Shown: positions 1-8,519 of the stretch, in pieces
Position numbering within the stretch: the first letter of the stretch is position 1
Layout of the letters: every line of letters begins with the position of its first letter
DNA from: Bradyrhizobium genosp. SA-3
GTDB lineage: Bacteria; Pseudomonadota; Alphaproteobacteria; Rhizobiales; Xanthobacteraceae
NCBI RefSeq assembly: GCF_004212635.1
Contig: NZ_PSRT01000056.1
Coordinates: 1 to 52,174, forward strand
Direction of reading: 5' to 3'
DNA: 52,174 bases
Program-made: the position numbers and the translations under genes
The notes under the pieces: model-generated
What the model was told of the DNA's origin: nothing
Seen by the model: only the letters and a program-made list of their open reading frames with translations
Databases searched by the model: none

Positions 1-264
1 GGCTGGGGCCTCGGTGGCCTCGCGGCCGGCGCGATCATCGGCGGCGCCATCGCCAGCGGCGCGCCTTACGGCTATGGCTATTATGGCGGCCCGTATTACG
101 GCGGCTATGGATATCCGGGATACGGCTATGGTTATGCGCCGGCCTATTACGGCTATGGGCCGGCCTACGCCTATCCGCGGTACTATGGCTATCGCCGGTA
201 CTATCGGCCTTATTATGGCTACTATCGGCCGTATCCGCGTCCGTACTACCGCGCTTATTGGTGA
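1..264 (+). CDS. C-terminal end of a Gly/Tyr-rich protein (5' truncated by window edge)
   Basis: The reading frame is open from the first base to a TGA at 262-264, giving 87 residues with no start codon in view. It begins with a glycine/alanine helix-like stretch (GWGLGGLAAGAIIGGAIAS) and continues as a low-complexity tail of YGY, YYG and PYYG repeats. Small exported or surface proteins of rhizobia often have this layout of signal peptide, glycine-zipper-like segment and Tyr/Gly/Pro tail. Their function is mostly unknown. I infer an exported protein but cannot see the N-terminus. No catalytic motif is visible. Confidence 0.7.
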   Translation, partial: GWGLGGLAAGAIIGGAIASGAPYGYGYYGGPYYGGYGYPGYGYGYAPAYYGYGPAYAYPRYYGYRRYYRPYYGYYRPYPRPYYRAYW

Positions 265-679
265 TTTCACGCGGCTCAAGCGAAAGCCACACGATCAGGC
301 TCATGCAGGGCAAATGCGATGCAATCGCGAAGGCGGGGCTGTAGTAGCGGCTCTCGTGTCCCGGACGCGGCGCAGCGTGAAACGCTGCTCCGCAGAGCCG
401 GGACCCATGCCGCACAGAATGCTCTCTCGGTTAGATGGGCCCCGGCTCAGCAGCGCATCGCTGAAGAAGCGCTGCGCTGCGTCCGGGGCACGAAACCTCA
501 CGAAGTTCTCAAGCATCCGTGAGACGAGACAGTGTTTTCATAGCACTCGCATTCCTCAACGCTTCTTCTTCTTCGTTCTTCACGCCCGACAACATCGTCA
601 TTGCTATTTGCATCGCCTCCCTTGCACCCCGCGGCTCCCCGGCAAAAATCAATCCGACGACCACATCGGGAGACCGGCC
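265..679. other. Gene-free stretch containing a palindromic repeat
   Basis: There is no convincing gene in these 415 bases. The main content is the palindromic element at 358-491. The last part, to 679, is presumed to carry the promoter of the CmcJ-like gene, but I see no clear -35/-10 pair. Confidence 0.6.
358..491. repeat. Bradyrhizobium-type palindromic intergenic repeat (family A)
   Basis: The left arm at 358-377 (GTCCCGGACGCGGCGCAGCG) and the right arm at 470-491 are near-perfect inverted copies. They enclose about 90 bases with further short complementarities, such as GCCGGGACCCA against GGGCCCCGGC. The element sits between genes and codes for nothing recognisable. Elements with CCCGGACGC ends are very common between Bradyrhizobium genes (recalled knowledge, not searched). 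Confidence 0.65.
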
Positions 680-1524
680 ATGGGCCTGCAAGAAACAAAA
701 ATCGAATCGCTTCCCTTCGTCACTGCCGAACTCAACTATCTCGCACCGACATCAGCCAAGCCGCGCACCTACGCCTTCGATCCGCCTCCGGGCGAGCCGA
801 AGAGCACGGCGCTTGCCGAGCCGCATCAGGTCCCGATCTTCGACGCGCGGCTGATTGCGCAGAATTTCTCGCTCGATCGCGAAGGCTTTGCGCTGGTGCG
901 GCATCCGACGCAGGTGAAGGACTTCTACAACGACGATGAGGTCAGGGCGGTCTACTATCCCGCCGTCGAGGCGTTCCTGCGCGCGACGCTGAAGGCCGAT
1001 CGTGTCGTCATCTTCGACCATACCGTGCGCAAGCGCGTCGAAGGCGCCGCCGACATTCGTGGTGGCGGCCCGCGCCAGCCCGCGACGCGCGTGCATGTCG
1101 ACCAGACCGCCGTCTCCGGCGCCAATCGCGTGCGCGAGCACCTGCCTGACGAAGCCGAAGAGTTGTTGAAGGGGCGCGTGCAGGTGATCAATCTGTGGCG
1201 GCCGATCCGCGGCCCCTGCGCGATTCACCGCTGGCGATGGCTGACGGCACGACGGTTGCGCCCGACGATCTCGTCGCCTCCGATTTGATTTATCCCAACC
1301 GTCGCGGCGAGACCTATTCGGTGAAGTACAATCCGAACCACCGCTGGTTTTACGTCCCCGAGATGACGGTGGACGAGGCGCTGCTGCTCAAGTGTTATGA
1401 TTCCGCAACCGACGGCCGCACGCGGTTCGGGCCGCACACGGCCTTTATTGATCCGACCACACCGCGAGATGCCGCCCCGCGCGAGAGCATCGAGGTGCGC
1501 ACGCTGGTGTTTCACAAACAGTAA
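680..1524 (+). pseudogene. CmcJ/NvfI-like oxygenase/methyltransferase-family gene, frameshifted
   Basis: Two reading frames together give one protein of about 281 residues, the usual size for the family related to the CmcJ subunit of cephamycin 7-alpha-methoxylation and to fungal AsaB/NvfI-like proteins. The first part (ATG at 680) runs to VINLWRPIRGP. The second continues in another frame as LRDSPLAMADG and ends at 1524. The break is at about 1206-1211, where GGCCCCTG would read through if the C run had five bases instead of four. Conserved-looking segments include VHVDQT and INLWRPIRGP. It is either a pseudogene or a base-call error. The substrate is unknown. A strong terminator follows. 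Confidence 0.7.
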
Positions 1525-1537
1525 CAAAGAGTGATGG

Positions 1538-1566
1538 CACTGCCGGGCATCGCCCGGCAGTGTTTT
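1538..1566 (+). terminator. Rho-independent terminator after the CmcJ-like gene
   Basis: A perfect 11-bp stem, CACTGCCGGGC paired with GCCCGGCAGTG, has a 3-base loop and is followed by TTTT. It begins 13 bases past the stop codon at 1524. Confidence 0.85.
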
Positions 1567-1625
1567 GGGAACCTTAGGGAACAAAGCGACGTTTGCAGCG
1601 CCGGGCAGGTAACCGGGAGGGTGCC

Positions 1626-1940
1626 GTGCAAGCGCAGACGACGCTATTGATATCTCTTGCCAGCTTTTTGCTTTTTGCCATTTCCGTTGCCCACGCCGAA
1701 AGCGGGCTTGCGTCGTACTACGGATATGGAAAGGCCGGCAAAGGTGGCGAGCTGACATGCGCGCACCGGACGCGTCCTTTCGGCACCGTGCTGAGGGTGT
1801 CCTACAGCGGACGAACGATCCAGTGCCGCGTCAACGATCGCGGCCCATTCATCCGCGGCCGCATCGTCGATCTCTCGGTGCCCGCCGCCCGCGCACTGGG
1901 CATGATGAGCGCCGGCGTGGTGCGGGTCTCGGTGGATTAG
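1626..1940 (+). CDS. RlpA-like double-psi beta-barrel protein
   Basis: This is a 104-residue exported protein. I chose the GTG at 1626 because GGGAGG lies just upstream. The frame also extends to a TTG at 1593, which has no ribosome site. An N-terminal hydrophobic signal peptide ends near AHAESG. The mature part carries the RlpA fingerprint: GLASYYGYGKAGKGG, then TRPFGTVLRV, then CRVNDRGPFIRGRIVDLS. RlpA proteins are septal or peptidoglycan-associated, and some are lytic transglycosylases acting on naked glycans. This copy is short and lacks a SPOR domain, so enzymatic activity is uncertain. No partner gene is adjacent. Confidence 0.85.
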   Translation: MQAQTTLLISLASFLLFAISVAHAESGLASYYGYGKAGKGGELTCAHRTRPFGTVLRVSYSGRTIQCRVNDRGPFIRGRIVDLSVPAARALGMMSAGVVRVSVD

Positions 1941-1988
1941 GCCGGCCAGCGGGCTATAGTGCCGCCCAAAGCAAGGGGTGAGGGCGCT

Positions 1989-3158
1989 ATGGCCAGGATC
2001 AGGGTGGGACTCGTCGGCTGCGGCTTCGTGTCGGAGCTGCACATGTATGCGTTCCGGCGCGTCTATGGCGTGGACGTCGAGGTCGCAGCGGTGGCTGCGC
2101 GCGGCGATCACGTGGTCGAGTTCGCGACCCGCCACAACATCCCGCGGGTCTATCGTAGCTTCGCGGAAGTGATCGCGGACCGCGAGCTCGATGTCATCGA
2201 CATCTGCACCCCGCCTAGTCTCCATGCCGAGATGATCGTCGCCAGCATGCAGGCGGGCAAGCACGTCATCTGCGAAAAGCCCTTTGCAGGCTATTTCGGC
2301 CGCGAGGACGACAAACAGCCGATCGGCAAGCATGTGCCGAAGGCGCTGATGTACGAACGCGTGCTGGAGGAGATGGACGCGACGCGGGCCGCGATCGAGC
2401 GTAGCGGAAAATTGTTCATGTATGCCGAGGACTGGATCTACGCGCCCGCGGTGACCAAGACCGCGGAGATCATCAAGGCCACCCGCGACAAGATCCTGTT
2501 CATGAAGGGCGAGGAGAGCCATTCCGGCTCGCACGCCGCGCATGCCGCGCAATGGGCGATGACGGGCGGCGGCTCGCTGATCCGCATGGGCTGTCACCCG
2601 CTCTCGGCCGTGCTCTACCTCAAGCAGGTCGAGGCGAAAGCGCGTGGCGAGACCATCCGCGTCGCCAGCGTCACTTGCGATGTCGGCAATGTTACCGCTG
2701 GCCTCAAGAGCGAAGAACGCACCTACATCAAGGCCAATCCCGTCGATGTCGAGGATTGGGGCACGCTGACGGCGACCTTCTCCGACGGCACCAAGGCGAC
2801 GGTGTTCTCCGGCGACATAATCATGGGCGGTGTGCGCAATCTGATCGAGACCTACACGAGCGGCGGCTCACTGTTCGCCAACATCACCCCGAACACGCAT
2901 CTGATGAGCTACCAGACCAGCGAGGAGAAGCTCGCCAGCGTCTACATCACCGAAAAGGTCGATCGCAAAACCGGCTGGCAATATGTCTGCCTCGAGGAGG
3001 AATGGACGCGCGGCTACTTGCAGGAGATCCAGGACTTCATGGAATGCGCCGCGACGGGACGGCAGCCGCTCTCGGACCTCGCGCTGGCGTATGAGACGAT
3101 CAAGGTGAATTACGCGGGCTACTGGGCGGCGGAAGAGGGGCGGCGGGTGGTGTTGTAG
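1989..3158 (+). CDS. Gfo/Idh/MocA-family NAD(P)-dependent oxidoreductase
   Basis: This is a 389-residue cytoplasmic dehydrogenase. The ATG at 1989 follows an AGGGGTGAG ribosome site; an in-frame upstream TTG at 1959 is rejected. The N-terminal Rossmann fold starts GLVGCGFVSELH, a GxGxx(G/S) type dinucleotide loop. The family's lysine motif follows as CEKPF near residue 95. The C-terminal half is the usual alpha/beta domain that binds a sugar, polyol or inositol-like substrate. The family oxidises or reduces such substrates, but nothing here fixes which one. The gene stands alone and no sugar transporter is adjacent. Confidence 0.85.
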   Translation: MARIRVGLVGCGFVSELHMYAFRRVYGVDVEVAAVAARGDHVVEFATRHNIPRVYRSFAEVIADRELDVIDICTPPSLHAEMIVASMQAGKHVICEKPFAGYFGREDDKQPIGKHVPKALMYERVLEEMDATRAAIERSGKLFMYAEDWIYAPAVTKTAEIIKATRDKILFMKGEESHSGSHAAHAAQWAMTGGGSLIRMGCHPLSAVLYLKQVEAKARGETIRVASVTCDVGNVTAGLKSEERTYIKANPVDVEDWGTLTATFSDGTKATVFSGDIIMGGVRNLIETYTSGGSLFANITPNTHLMSYQTSEEKLASVYITEKVDRKTGWQYVCLEEEWTRGYLQEIQDFMECAATGRQPLSDLALAYETIKVNYAGYWAAEEGRRVVL

Positions 3159-3227
3159 GTGATCGCGGCGCTCTCTTACCCTCCCCTGGAGGGCCCTGGA
3201 GGGGAGGGTCGATCGCGCGAAGCGCGA

Positions 3228-3288
3228 GCGGGGTGGGGTGATCTCTCCAATCGGGCGGTACCCGTGAGGAGAGATCACCCCACCCCGC
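3228..3288. repeat. Palindromic repeat with perfect 21-bp arms (family B)
   Basis: The arm at 3228-3248 (GCGGGGTGGGGTGATCTCTCC) is exactly inverted at 3268-3288, leaving a 19-base loop. Flanking sequence (CCCTCCCCTGGAGGG upstream, CGCTTCGCTGCATGCG downstream) extends the element to about 3178-3312. It sits between convergent genes and may also stop transcription. The style fits dispersed REP-like elements of Bradyrhizobium. Confidence 0.75.
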
Positions 3289-3344
3289 TACGCATTCGCT
3301 TCGCTGCATGCGTGGTGAAGACAAGCGTCGCCGCGCACACCACC

Positions 3345-4655
3345 TCACGCCCCGTAGGTCGAGCCCTTCGGCAGCGGGAAGACCGGCTCCCGCGTGCGGA
3401 TATTCGTCGGCCACACCACCGAGATGTGCTCGCCGGCGTTCTGCATCACGACCGGGGTCGAGCGCTCGTTCTGGCCGGAGAGCGGCGTGCCCGGCGGGAA
3501 GAATTTCACGCCATACCCCTGGATGGTGCCGCCGGCGGGGATATCGACGTCGAGCGCTGCTTTGCGAACGGCCTCGGGCTCGAAGCTGCCGTACTTCTCC
3601 TTGGCGACCGGCAGCACATTGTTGAGCAGCACCCAGGTCTGGTTAAAACCCATCGAGCAGTGCGGCGGCACGTCGGTCGCGCCGGTCTTGGCCTGATAGC
3701 GCGAGACCATGGTCTTGATCAGATCGCCCATGCCCGGCGCGAGCTTGGCGGGATCGAGCAGCTGCGCCGGCACCGGATCGATGTTGCAGAAATTGTCGAT
3801 GTCGGAGCCGAAAGTCGCACGCAGCTTGTCGAGCTGGCTGTAGCCGGCGCCGGCCCCGAACAGCATCTTGAAACGCAGGCCGCTCTCGCGGGCCTGGCGC
3901 AGGAACAGGGTGATGTCGGGGTTGTAGCCGGCATGCGAGATCACGTCGGCCTTGGCGCGCTTGATTTTTGTGACCAGCACCGAGAGATCGGGCGCCGAGG
4001 CCGAATACCCTTCGCGCAGCACCACCTGGATGCCGGCCTGCTTGGCATAGGCCTCGTCGGCGGCGGCAACGCCGACCCCATAGGGGCCGTCCTCGTGGAT
4101 CAATGCGACCTTGACTTCCTTCGGGTCGATGCCGAGCTTGGCTTTCGCATGCTCGTTGATGAAGCTTGCAAAGGCTTGTCCGTACTGGTCGGAATGAATC
4201 TGCGCACGGAAGACGTATTGCAGATTCTTGTCCTTGAACACGGCGGTCGAGACCGCGGTCGTGATCCAGAGGATCTTCTTCTGCTGCTCGACCCTGGCGG
4301 CGAGCGGCACGGCGTGCGAGCTCGCATAGACGCCGTTGAGGATATCGACCTTCTCCTGATTGATCAGGCGTTCGGCCTCATTGATGGCGACGTCCGGCTT
4401 GCTCTGGGAGTCGGCGGCAACAGGCACGATCTTGGTCTTGCCTCCGATCCCGCCCTTCTCGTTGACGAGATCGATGGCAATCTGCGCACCGATCGAAGAG
4501 GCGACCGAACCGCCTGCGGCGAACGGGCCGGTCAGATCGTAGATCACGCCAATTCGCAAATTCTCGGCTTGCGCCTGGGCCCGTGTCCAATCGAGGCTGA
4601 GTGCGGCGGCGGCAGCCGCCGAGGTCTTCAGCAGCTGCCTGCGTGAAGTCGGCAT
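3345..4655 (-). CDS. ABC transporter substrate-binding protein, LivK type, Tat-exported
   Basis: This is a 436-residue periplasmic binding protein of the type 1 (Leu/Ile/Val-BP) fold. The start at 4655 (MPTSRRQLLK) has GGGAGG upstream. The longer frame to 4811 is unlikely. The N-terminus carries a twin-arginine motif, SRRQLLK, followed by an alanine-rich hydrophobic segment ending AQA, so Tat export is predicted. The mature part starts LRIGVIYDLTGPFAAGG, typical of the family. It is the last gene of a liv operon that already has another binding protein (4843-6078). Two receptors probably serve one permease. The ligand is unknown; amino acids, amides, urea or aromatic acids are all possible. 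Confidence 0.85.
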   Translation of the reverse strand: MPTSRRQLLKTSAAAAAALSLDWTRAQAQAENLRIGVIYDLTGPFAAGGSVASSIGAQIAIDLVNEKGGIGGKTKIVPVAADSQSKPDVAINEAERLINQEKVDILNGVYASSHAVPLAARVEQQKKILWITTAVSTAVFKDKNLQYVFRAQIHSDQYGQAFASFINEHAKAKLGIDPKEVKVALIHEDGPYGVGVAAADEAYAKQAGIQVVLREGYSASAPDLSVLVTKIKRAKADVISHAGYNPDITLFLRQARESGLRFKMLFGAGAGYSQLDKLRATFGSDIDNFCNIDPVPAQLLDPAKLAPGMGDLIKTMVSRYQAKTGATDVPPHCSMGFNQTWVLLNNVLPVAKEKYGSFEPEAVRKAALDVDIPAGGTIQGYGVKFFPPGTPLSGQNERSTPVVMQNAGEHISVVWPTNIRTREPVFPLPKGSTYGA

Positions 4656-4790
4656 CCTATCCTCCCTCAAAACCGTCTTATGTTTGGCTGTTATTTTTGG
4701 CGAAGTATTGGGAGCAGGATGGCGAAAGTCAACATCGCCCAAGGTCGATAGGGCAGGCGGCGGCGTAAGAACGCATCTGCGAAAGACAGC

Positions 4791-4823
4791 AAAAAGCCCA
4801 TCACTCCGCACGGAGCGATGGGC
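4791..4823 (-). terminator. Terminator after the second liv binding protein
   Basis: Read on the minus strand, GCCCATCGCTCCG pairs with CGGAGTGATGGGC (one mismatch) around a 2-base loop. It is followed by TTTTTG. It lies 20 bases past the stop of the gene at 4843, so the 3345-4655 gene may be transcribed separately. Confidence 0.75.
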
Positions 4824-4842
4824 CTCCTGTCGATGCGACCGG

Positions 4843-6078
4843 TTACTGCGACAGCTTGACGAAGGTCGGAAACTTCATCTTGCCCTCCGCGATCTTCTCG
4901 GGCCAGACCACGACCTGCTTGGAGTCCTGCCACTGGAAGACGAGGCCGGTGACAGCACCGGGGCCTGACTTGATGCCGTGGGTGAATTCGTCGTTCTTGC
5001 CGTAGAACTGGATGCGGCCGATCGTGCCCTCGTAATCGGTCTTCTCGAGCTCGGCGACCATCTTATCGGGATCGGTCGAGCCGGCGCGCTTGATGGCTTC
5101 CGTGATGAAGTAGACCTCGTCATACGCGGTGTAGCCGGTATAGGCCGGCGGCGTGCCGAACTTGGCCTTGAAGGCGGCCGCGAACGGCTTCGTCTTGGGG
5201 GTGACGGCGACGTCGGGCGTCGCCACCGCCAGCGACGGTATGCCGTCGGCCGCGCCATTGGTGTCCTTCCAGAAGGTCGGGCTCAGCGCCTGCGCGCTGA
5301 TGCCGAACATCGGGATCGGCACCTGCTGGTTCTTCCACTGCACCGTCGGCTGCACGCCGACATGGGAGATGCCGGTAACGATCACGTCGGGCTTCTTGCT
5401 CTCGATGTTGTTGAAGATCGGCGTGAAGTCGGTGGTATCAGGCGAGAAGCGGACGTGCTCGACCACCTTGAGGCCGGCCTTCGGCAGGCATGCCTCGTAG
5501 CCGACGTCGAGCGGCTTGGTCCAGGCGGCGTCCTCGCTCATGATCGCGACGGTCTTGAACTTGAGCTTGTCGACGAGCAGGTCCTTGGCGGCGTCGCAGA
5601 CGAGCTGGGCCTGCGCCGCCGAGGTCAGGTAGCCATGGAAGGTGTACTTGTTCTTCTCGTAGTCGTTGTGGATCGCCTTGGTGATCTCGTTCGAGGCCGC
5701 GCCCGGGGTGATCAGCGGCATCTTCAGCCGCGCCGCCCAGGGCTCCAGCGCCAGCACGACCTCGCTGATATAGCTTGCGATCACCGCGGAGACCTTGTCC
5801 TCGCTGACGGCGCGCTGGAAGGCGCGCACGGAATCCGCCGACGAGCTCTTGTTGTCGTAGGTGACGATCTCGATCTTGCGGCCGAGCACGCCGCCCTTGG
5901 CGTTGATCTCGTCGGCGGCGATCTGCGCGCCGCCGGGCGTCGCCGCACCGGCGATCGCCTGCACCTCGGCGATGACGCCGATCTTGATGGGATCGTTCGA
6001 CTGCGCGTAGGCGGGTGCCGCGAGGCACAGCGCCAGCGCGGAGGCGAGCAGGCTGCTGTTGAGAACTGATAGTCGCAT
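4843..6078 (-). CDS. ABC transporter substrate-binding protein, LivK type
   Basis: This is a 411-residue periplasmic receptor. The ATG at 6078 follows AAAGGGA. A Sec signal peptide (MRLSVLNSSLLASALALC to AYAQ) precedes the mature start IKIGVIAEVQAIAG. The fold is the type 1 periplasmic binding protein, with characteristic ADEINAKGGVLGRKIEIV and a C-terminal EGTIGRIQFYGKNDE segment. It lies 32 bases after the fused ATPase gene and is surely its receptor. The segment GVQPTVQWKNQQVPIPM is typical of receptors for small organic acids or amides, but I cannot name the ligand. Confidence 0.88.
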   Translation of the reverse strand: MRLSVLNSSLLASALALCLAAPAYAQSNDPIKIGVIAEVQAIAGAATPGGAQIAADEINAKGGVLGRKIEIVTYDNKSSSADSVRAFQRAVSEDKVSAVIASYISEVVLALEPWAARLKMPLITPGAASNEITKAIHNDYEKNKYTFHGYLTSAAQAQLVCDAAKDLLVDKLKFKTVAIMSEDAAWTKPLDVGYEACLPKAGLKVVEHVRFSPDTTDFTPIFNNIESKKPDVIVTGISHVGVQPTVQWKNQQVPIPMFGISAQALSPTFWKDTNGAADGIPSLAVATPDVAVTPKTKPFAAAFKAKFGTPPAYTGYTAYDEVYFITEAIKRAGSTDPDKMVAELEKTDYEGTIGRIQFYGKNDEFTHGIKSGPGAVTGLVFQWQDSKQVVVWPEKIAEGKMKFPTFVKLSQ

Positions 6079-6110
6079 GGTCGTTTCCCTTTCTATGTTT
6101 TTGTTACGAA

Positions 6111-7592
6111 CTACAGGAAATCAGCGCCGGCCTCCGCCGCGAAGCGGCCGGGATCGCCCTCCCAGACGATCCTTGCATGCTCCAGCACATAGACGCGGTC
6201 GGCATGCGGCAGCGCGAAGGTCACGTTCTGCTCGCCGAGCAGCACCGTGATCGACGTGGTCTGTCGCAGCTTGGTCAGCGCCTTGGACAATTGCTCGAGG
6301 ATGACCGGGGCGAGGCCCAGCGTCGGCTCGTCCAGGATCAGGATCTGCGGCTGCATCATCAGCGCGCGGCCGATGGCGAGCATCTGCTGCTCGCCGCCGG
6401 AGAGCGTCTGCGCCATTTGCCCCTGGCGCTCTTTGAGGATCGGGAATAGCTCGAACAACCAGGCGAGCTGCGCGGCGCGCTTGTCATCAGCGAGGTGCTG
6501 GCCGCCGAGATCGAGGTTTTCCCGCACGCTCATCTCGCCGAACAGCTCGCGCGATTCCGGGCACTGCACGAGACCGCTGCGCGCGATCCTGGCCGGGCTG
6601 GTACCGCGCAGCTTGTTGCCGCCGCGCACGATCTCACCGCTGTAAGGCAGGAAGCCCGAGATGGTGTTGAATAGCGTGGTCTTGCCGGCGCCGTTAAGGC
6701 CGACGACCGAGACGAACTCGCCCTCATGGACGTGGATCGAGACGTTCTCCAGCGCCTGGGCCTTGCCGTAGAACACGCTGACATTCTCGATCTGGAGCAG
6801 CGGCACCTTGTCCTTGAAGCTGGTCTCAGGCCGCGCATGGGTCTCGATGGCGCCGCCGAGATAGACCCGCCGCACGGTCTCGTTCTTCATCACGTCGTCG
6901 GCCCTGCCGGTGACGATCTCCTCGCCGAGATACATCGCGAGCACGCGGTCGACGAGGGCTGCGACGCTCTTGACGTTGTGGTCGACCAGCATCACCGCGC
7001 GGCCTTCGTCCCGGAAGCTGCGGATCAGGTCGGAGAACATTTCGACTTCGGCGCGCGTCAGGCCGGCGAAGGGCTCGTCGACCAACACGACCTTGGGGTC
7101 ACGCGCGATCGCCTTGGCAAGCTCGAGCCGGCGCAGATCGGCAAACGGCAGCGTCGGTGGGCGGCGGTTCATGACTGCGCCGAGCCCGACGCGCTCGGCG
7201 ATCCACTTGGCGCGCTCGACCAGCGCCTTGTCAGGGAACAGCATGAACAGGCTGTCCGGCAACAGCGCCACCAGGATGTTTTCCAGCACCGTTTGCCGGT
7301 TCAACGGCCGCGAGTGCTGGAACACCATGCCAAAACCTTTGCGCGCGATCTTGTGCGCGGGCAGGCCGGCGACGTTCTCGCCCTCGAAGACGACTTCGCC
7401 TGATGTCGGGCGCTCGATCCCCATCACGCTCTTCATCGCCGTCGATTTGCCCGAGCCGTTCGGCCCGATCAGGCCGAAGATCTCGCCGCCATTGACCTCG
7501 AAGCCGAGATTCTTCACCGCGGTCAAGCCACCGAAGCGCTTGGTCAGGCCGCGAACTTCGAGCACGGCCCGGTTTGAAAGCCTCATGTCCAT
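6111..7592 (-). CDS. Fused LivG-LivF dual ABC ATPase
   Basis: This 493-residue protein carries both nucleotide-binding domains of a Liv-type importer, normally two proteins. Domain 1 (about 10-250) has Walker A GPNGSGKS near 43-50 and Walker B VVLVDEPFAG near 169-178. Its signature motif is degenerate: LPFADLRRLE, where the separate LivG in this window has LPYGLQKRVE. Domain 2 (about 265-493) has Walker A GLNGAGKTT, a canonical LSGGEQQ and Walker B ILDEPTLG. Its ATG at 7592 overlaps the livM stop by one base (TGATG), which favours it over the GTG at 7595. It powers uptake through the LivM/LivH pair encoded just upstream. Confidence 0.9.
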   Translation of the reverse strand: MDMRLSNRAVLEVRGLTKRFGGLTAVKNLGFEVNGGEIFGLIGPNGSGKSTAMKSVMGIERPTSGEVVFEGENVAGLPAHKIARKGFGMVFQHSRPLNRQTVLENILVALLPDSLFMLFPDKALVERAKWIAERVGLGAVMNRRPPTLPFADLRRLELAKAIARDPKVVLVDEPFAGLTRAEVEMFSDLIRSFRDEGRAVMLVDHNVKSVAALVDRVLAMYLGEEIVTGRADDVMKNETVRRVYLGGAIETHARPETSFKDKVPLLQIENVSVFYGKAQALENVSIHVHEGEFVSVVGLNGAGKTTLFNTISGFLPYSGEIVRGGNKLRGTSPARIARSGLVQCPESRELFGEMSVRENLDLGGQHLADDKRAAQLAWLFELFPILKERQGQMAQTLSGGEQQMLAIGRALMMQPQILILDEPTLGLAPVILEQLSKALTKLRQTTSITVLLGEQNVTFALPHADRVYVLEHARIVWEGDPGRFAAEAGADFL

Positions 7593-8518
7593 CACGAACG
7601 CGCCTCGCGCGAGAGGGCCGCTCCGAGGAAGCCGCCGGGGAAGAACAGCACGACGAGGAGCGCGACCGCCGAGACGATGAAGGTCGCGAGCTCACCGGTG
7701 GGCCGCAAGAACTCGCCGGCGACGATCAGGAAGATCGCGCCCAACGCCGCGCCAAGCACGGTGCGGCGGCCGCCGAGCACGGCCGAGACGATCACGTTGA
7801 CGCCGACCGCGACGTCGACGACGGTGCCGACCGAGGCGGTGCCGAAGTAGAACACCAGCAGCGCGCCCGATAACCCCGAGAAGAACGCGCTGACGATGAA
7901 GGCGGCGAGCTTGTGCTTGACGATGTTGAAGCCGAGCGCGCCGGCCTGCACCGGATCCTGGCCGCTGGCCTGGAGCACGAGTCCAACAGGCGATTGCGAA
8001 AGGCCGTAGAGGATCGCGGCCGAGATCGTCATGAAGCCGAGCGCGATCCAGTAGTTCGTGCCGGCATTGATGGAGATGACGTCGGGGATGGTCAGGCCGA
8101 TCTCGCCGCCGGTGAGATCGGCGAACACGACGATGAAATTCTGCAGCATCAGCACCGCGACCAGCGTGGTCAGGCCGAAATAGGGCCCGCGCACCCGCAA
8201 GGCCGGCAGCGCCAGCACGAGACCGGCGACGACGGAGGCGAGGGCGCCGAGGACGATGCAGAGATAAACCGACCAGCCGAACTGGGCATTGAGGATGCCG
8301 GCGGCGTAGGCACCGACGCCGATCAGGAAGGTCGGGCCAAAGTTCACTTCGCCGGCAAAGCCGAACAAGAGGTCCCAGGCCATCGCGAACACGCCGAAAT
8401 AGAAGGCGACGGTGAGAAGGCCGAGCACATAGCCGGAGACGTAGAGCGGCAGCGTTGCCGCGATGACGACGAGCGCGACCGAGATGAAGAACAGGCGCGA
8501 GGCGAAGAAGGTGGACAT
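7592..8518 (-). CDS. Branched-chain amino acid type ABC permease, LivM family
   Basis: This is a 308-residue inner-membrane permease with about eight to ten hydrophobic segments. The family loop LRVRGPYFGLTTLV and the EAA-like region near NVIVSAVLGGRRTVLGAALG are present. The start at 8518 (MSTFFASRLF) is one base past the livH stop, and its own stop overlaps the ATPase start. This tight spacing indicates translational coupling. It forms the translocation pore with LivH. The transported solute is unknown. Confidence 0.9.
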   Translation of the reverse strand: MSTFFASRLFFISVALVVIAATLPLYVSGYVLGLLTVAFYFGVFAMAWDLLFGFAGEVNFGPTFLIGVGAYAAGILNAQFGWSVYLCIVLGALASVVAGLVLALPALRVRGPYFGLTTLVAVLMLQNFIVVFADLTGGEIGLTIPDVISINAGTNYWIALGFMTISAAILYGLSQSPVGLVLQASGQDPVQAGALGFNIVKHKLAAFIVSAFFSGLSGALLVFYFGTASVGTVVDVAVGVNVIVSAVLGGRRTVLGAALGAIFLIVAGEFLRPTGELATFIVSAVALLVVLFFPGGFLGAALSREARS

Positions 8519-8519
8519 C

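Noticed and set aside
14..679. Upstream extension of the CmcJ-like reading frame back to base 14
   Set aside because: It crosses the Gly/Tyr-rich gene and a palindromic repeat in a shadow frame and has no protein-like sequence. The ATG at 680 starts the family-like part.
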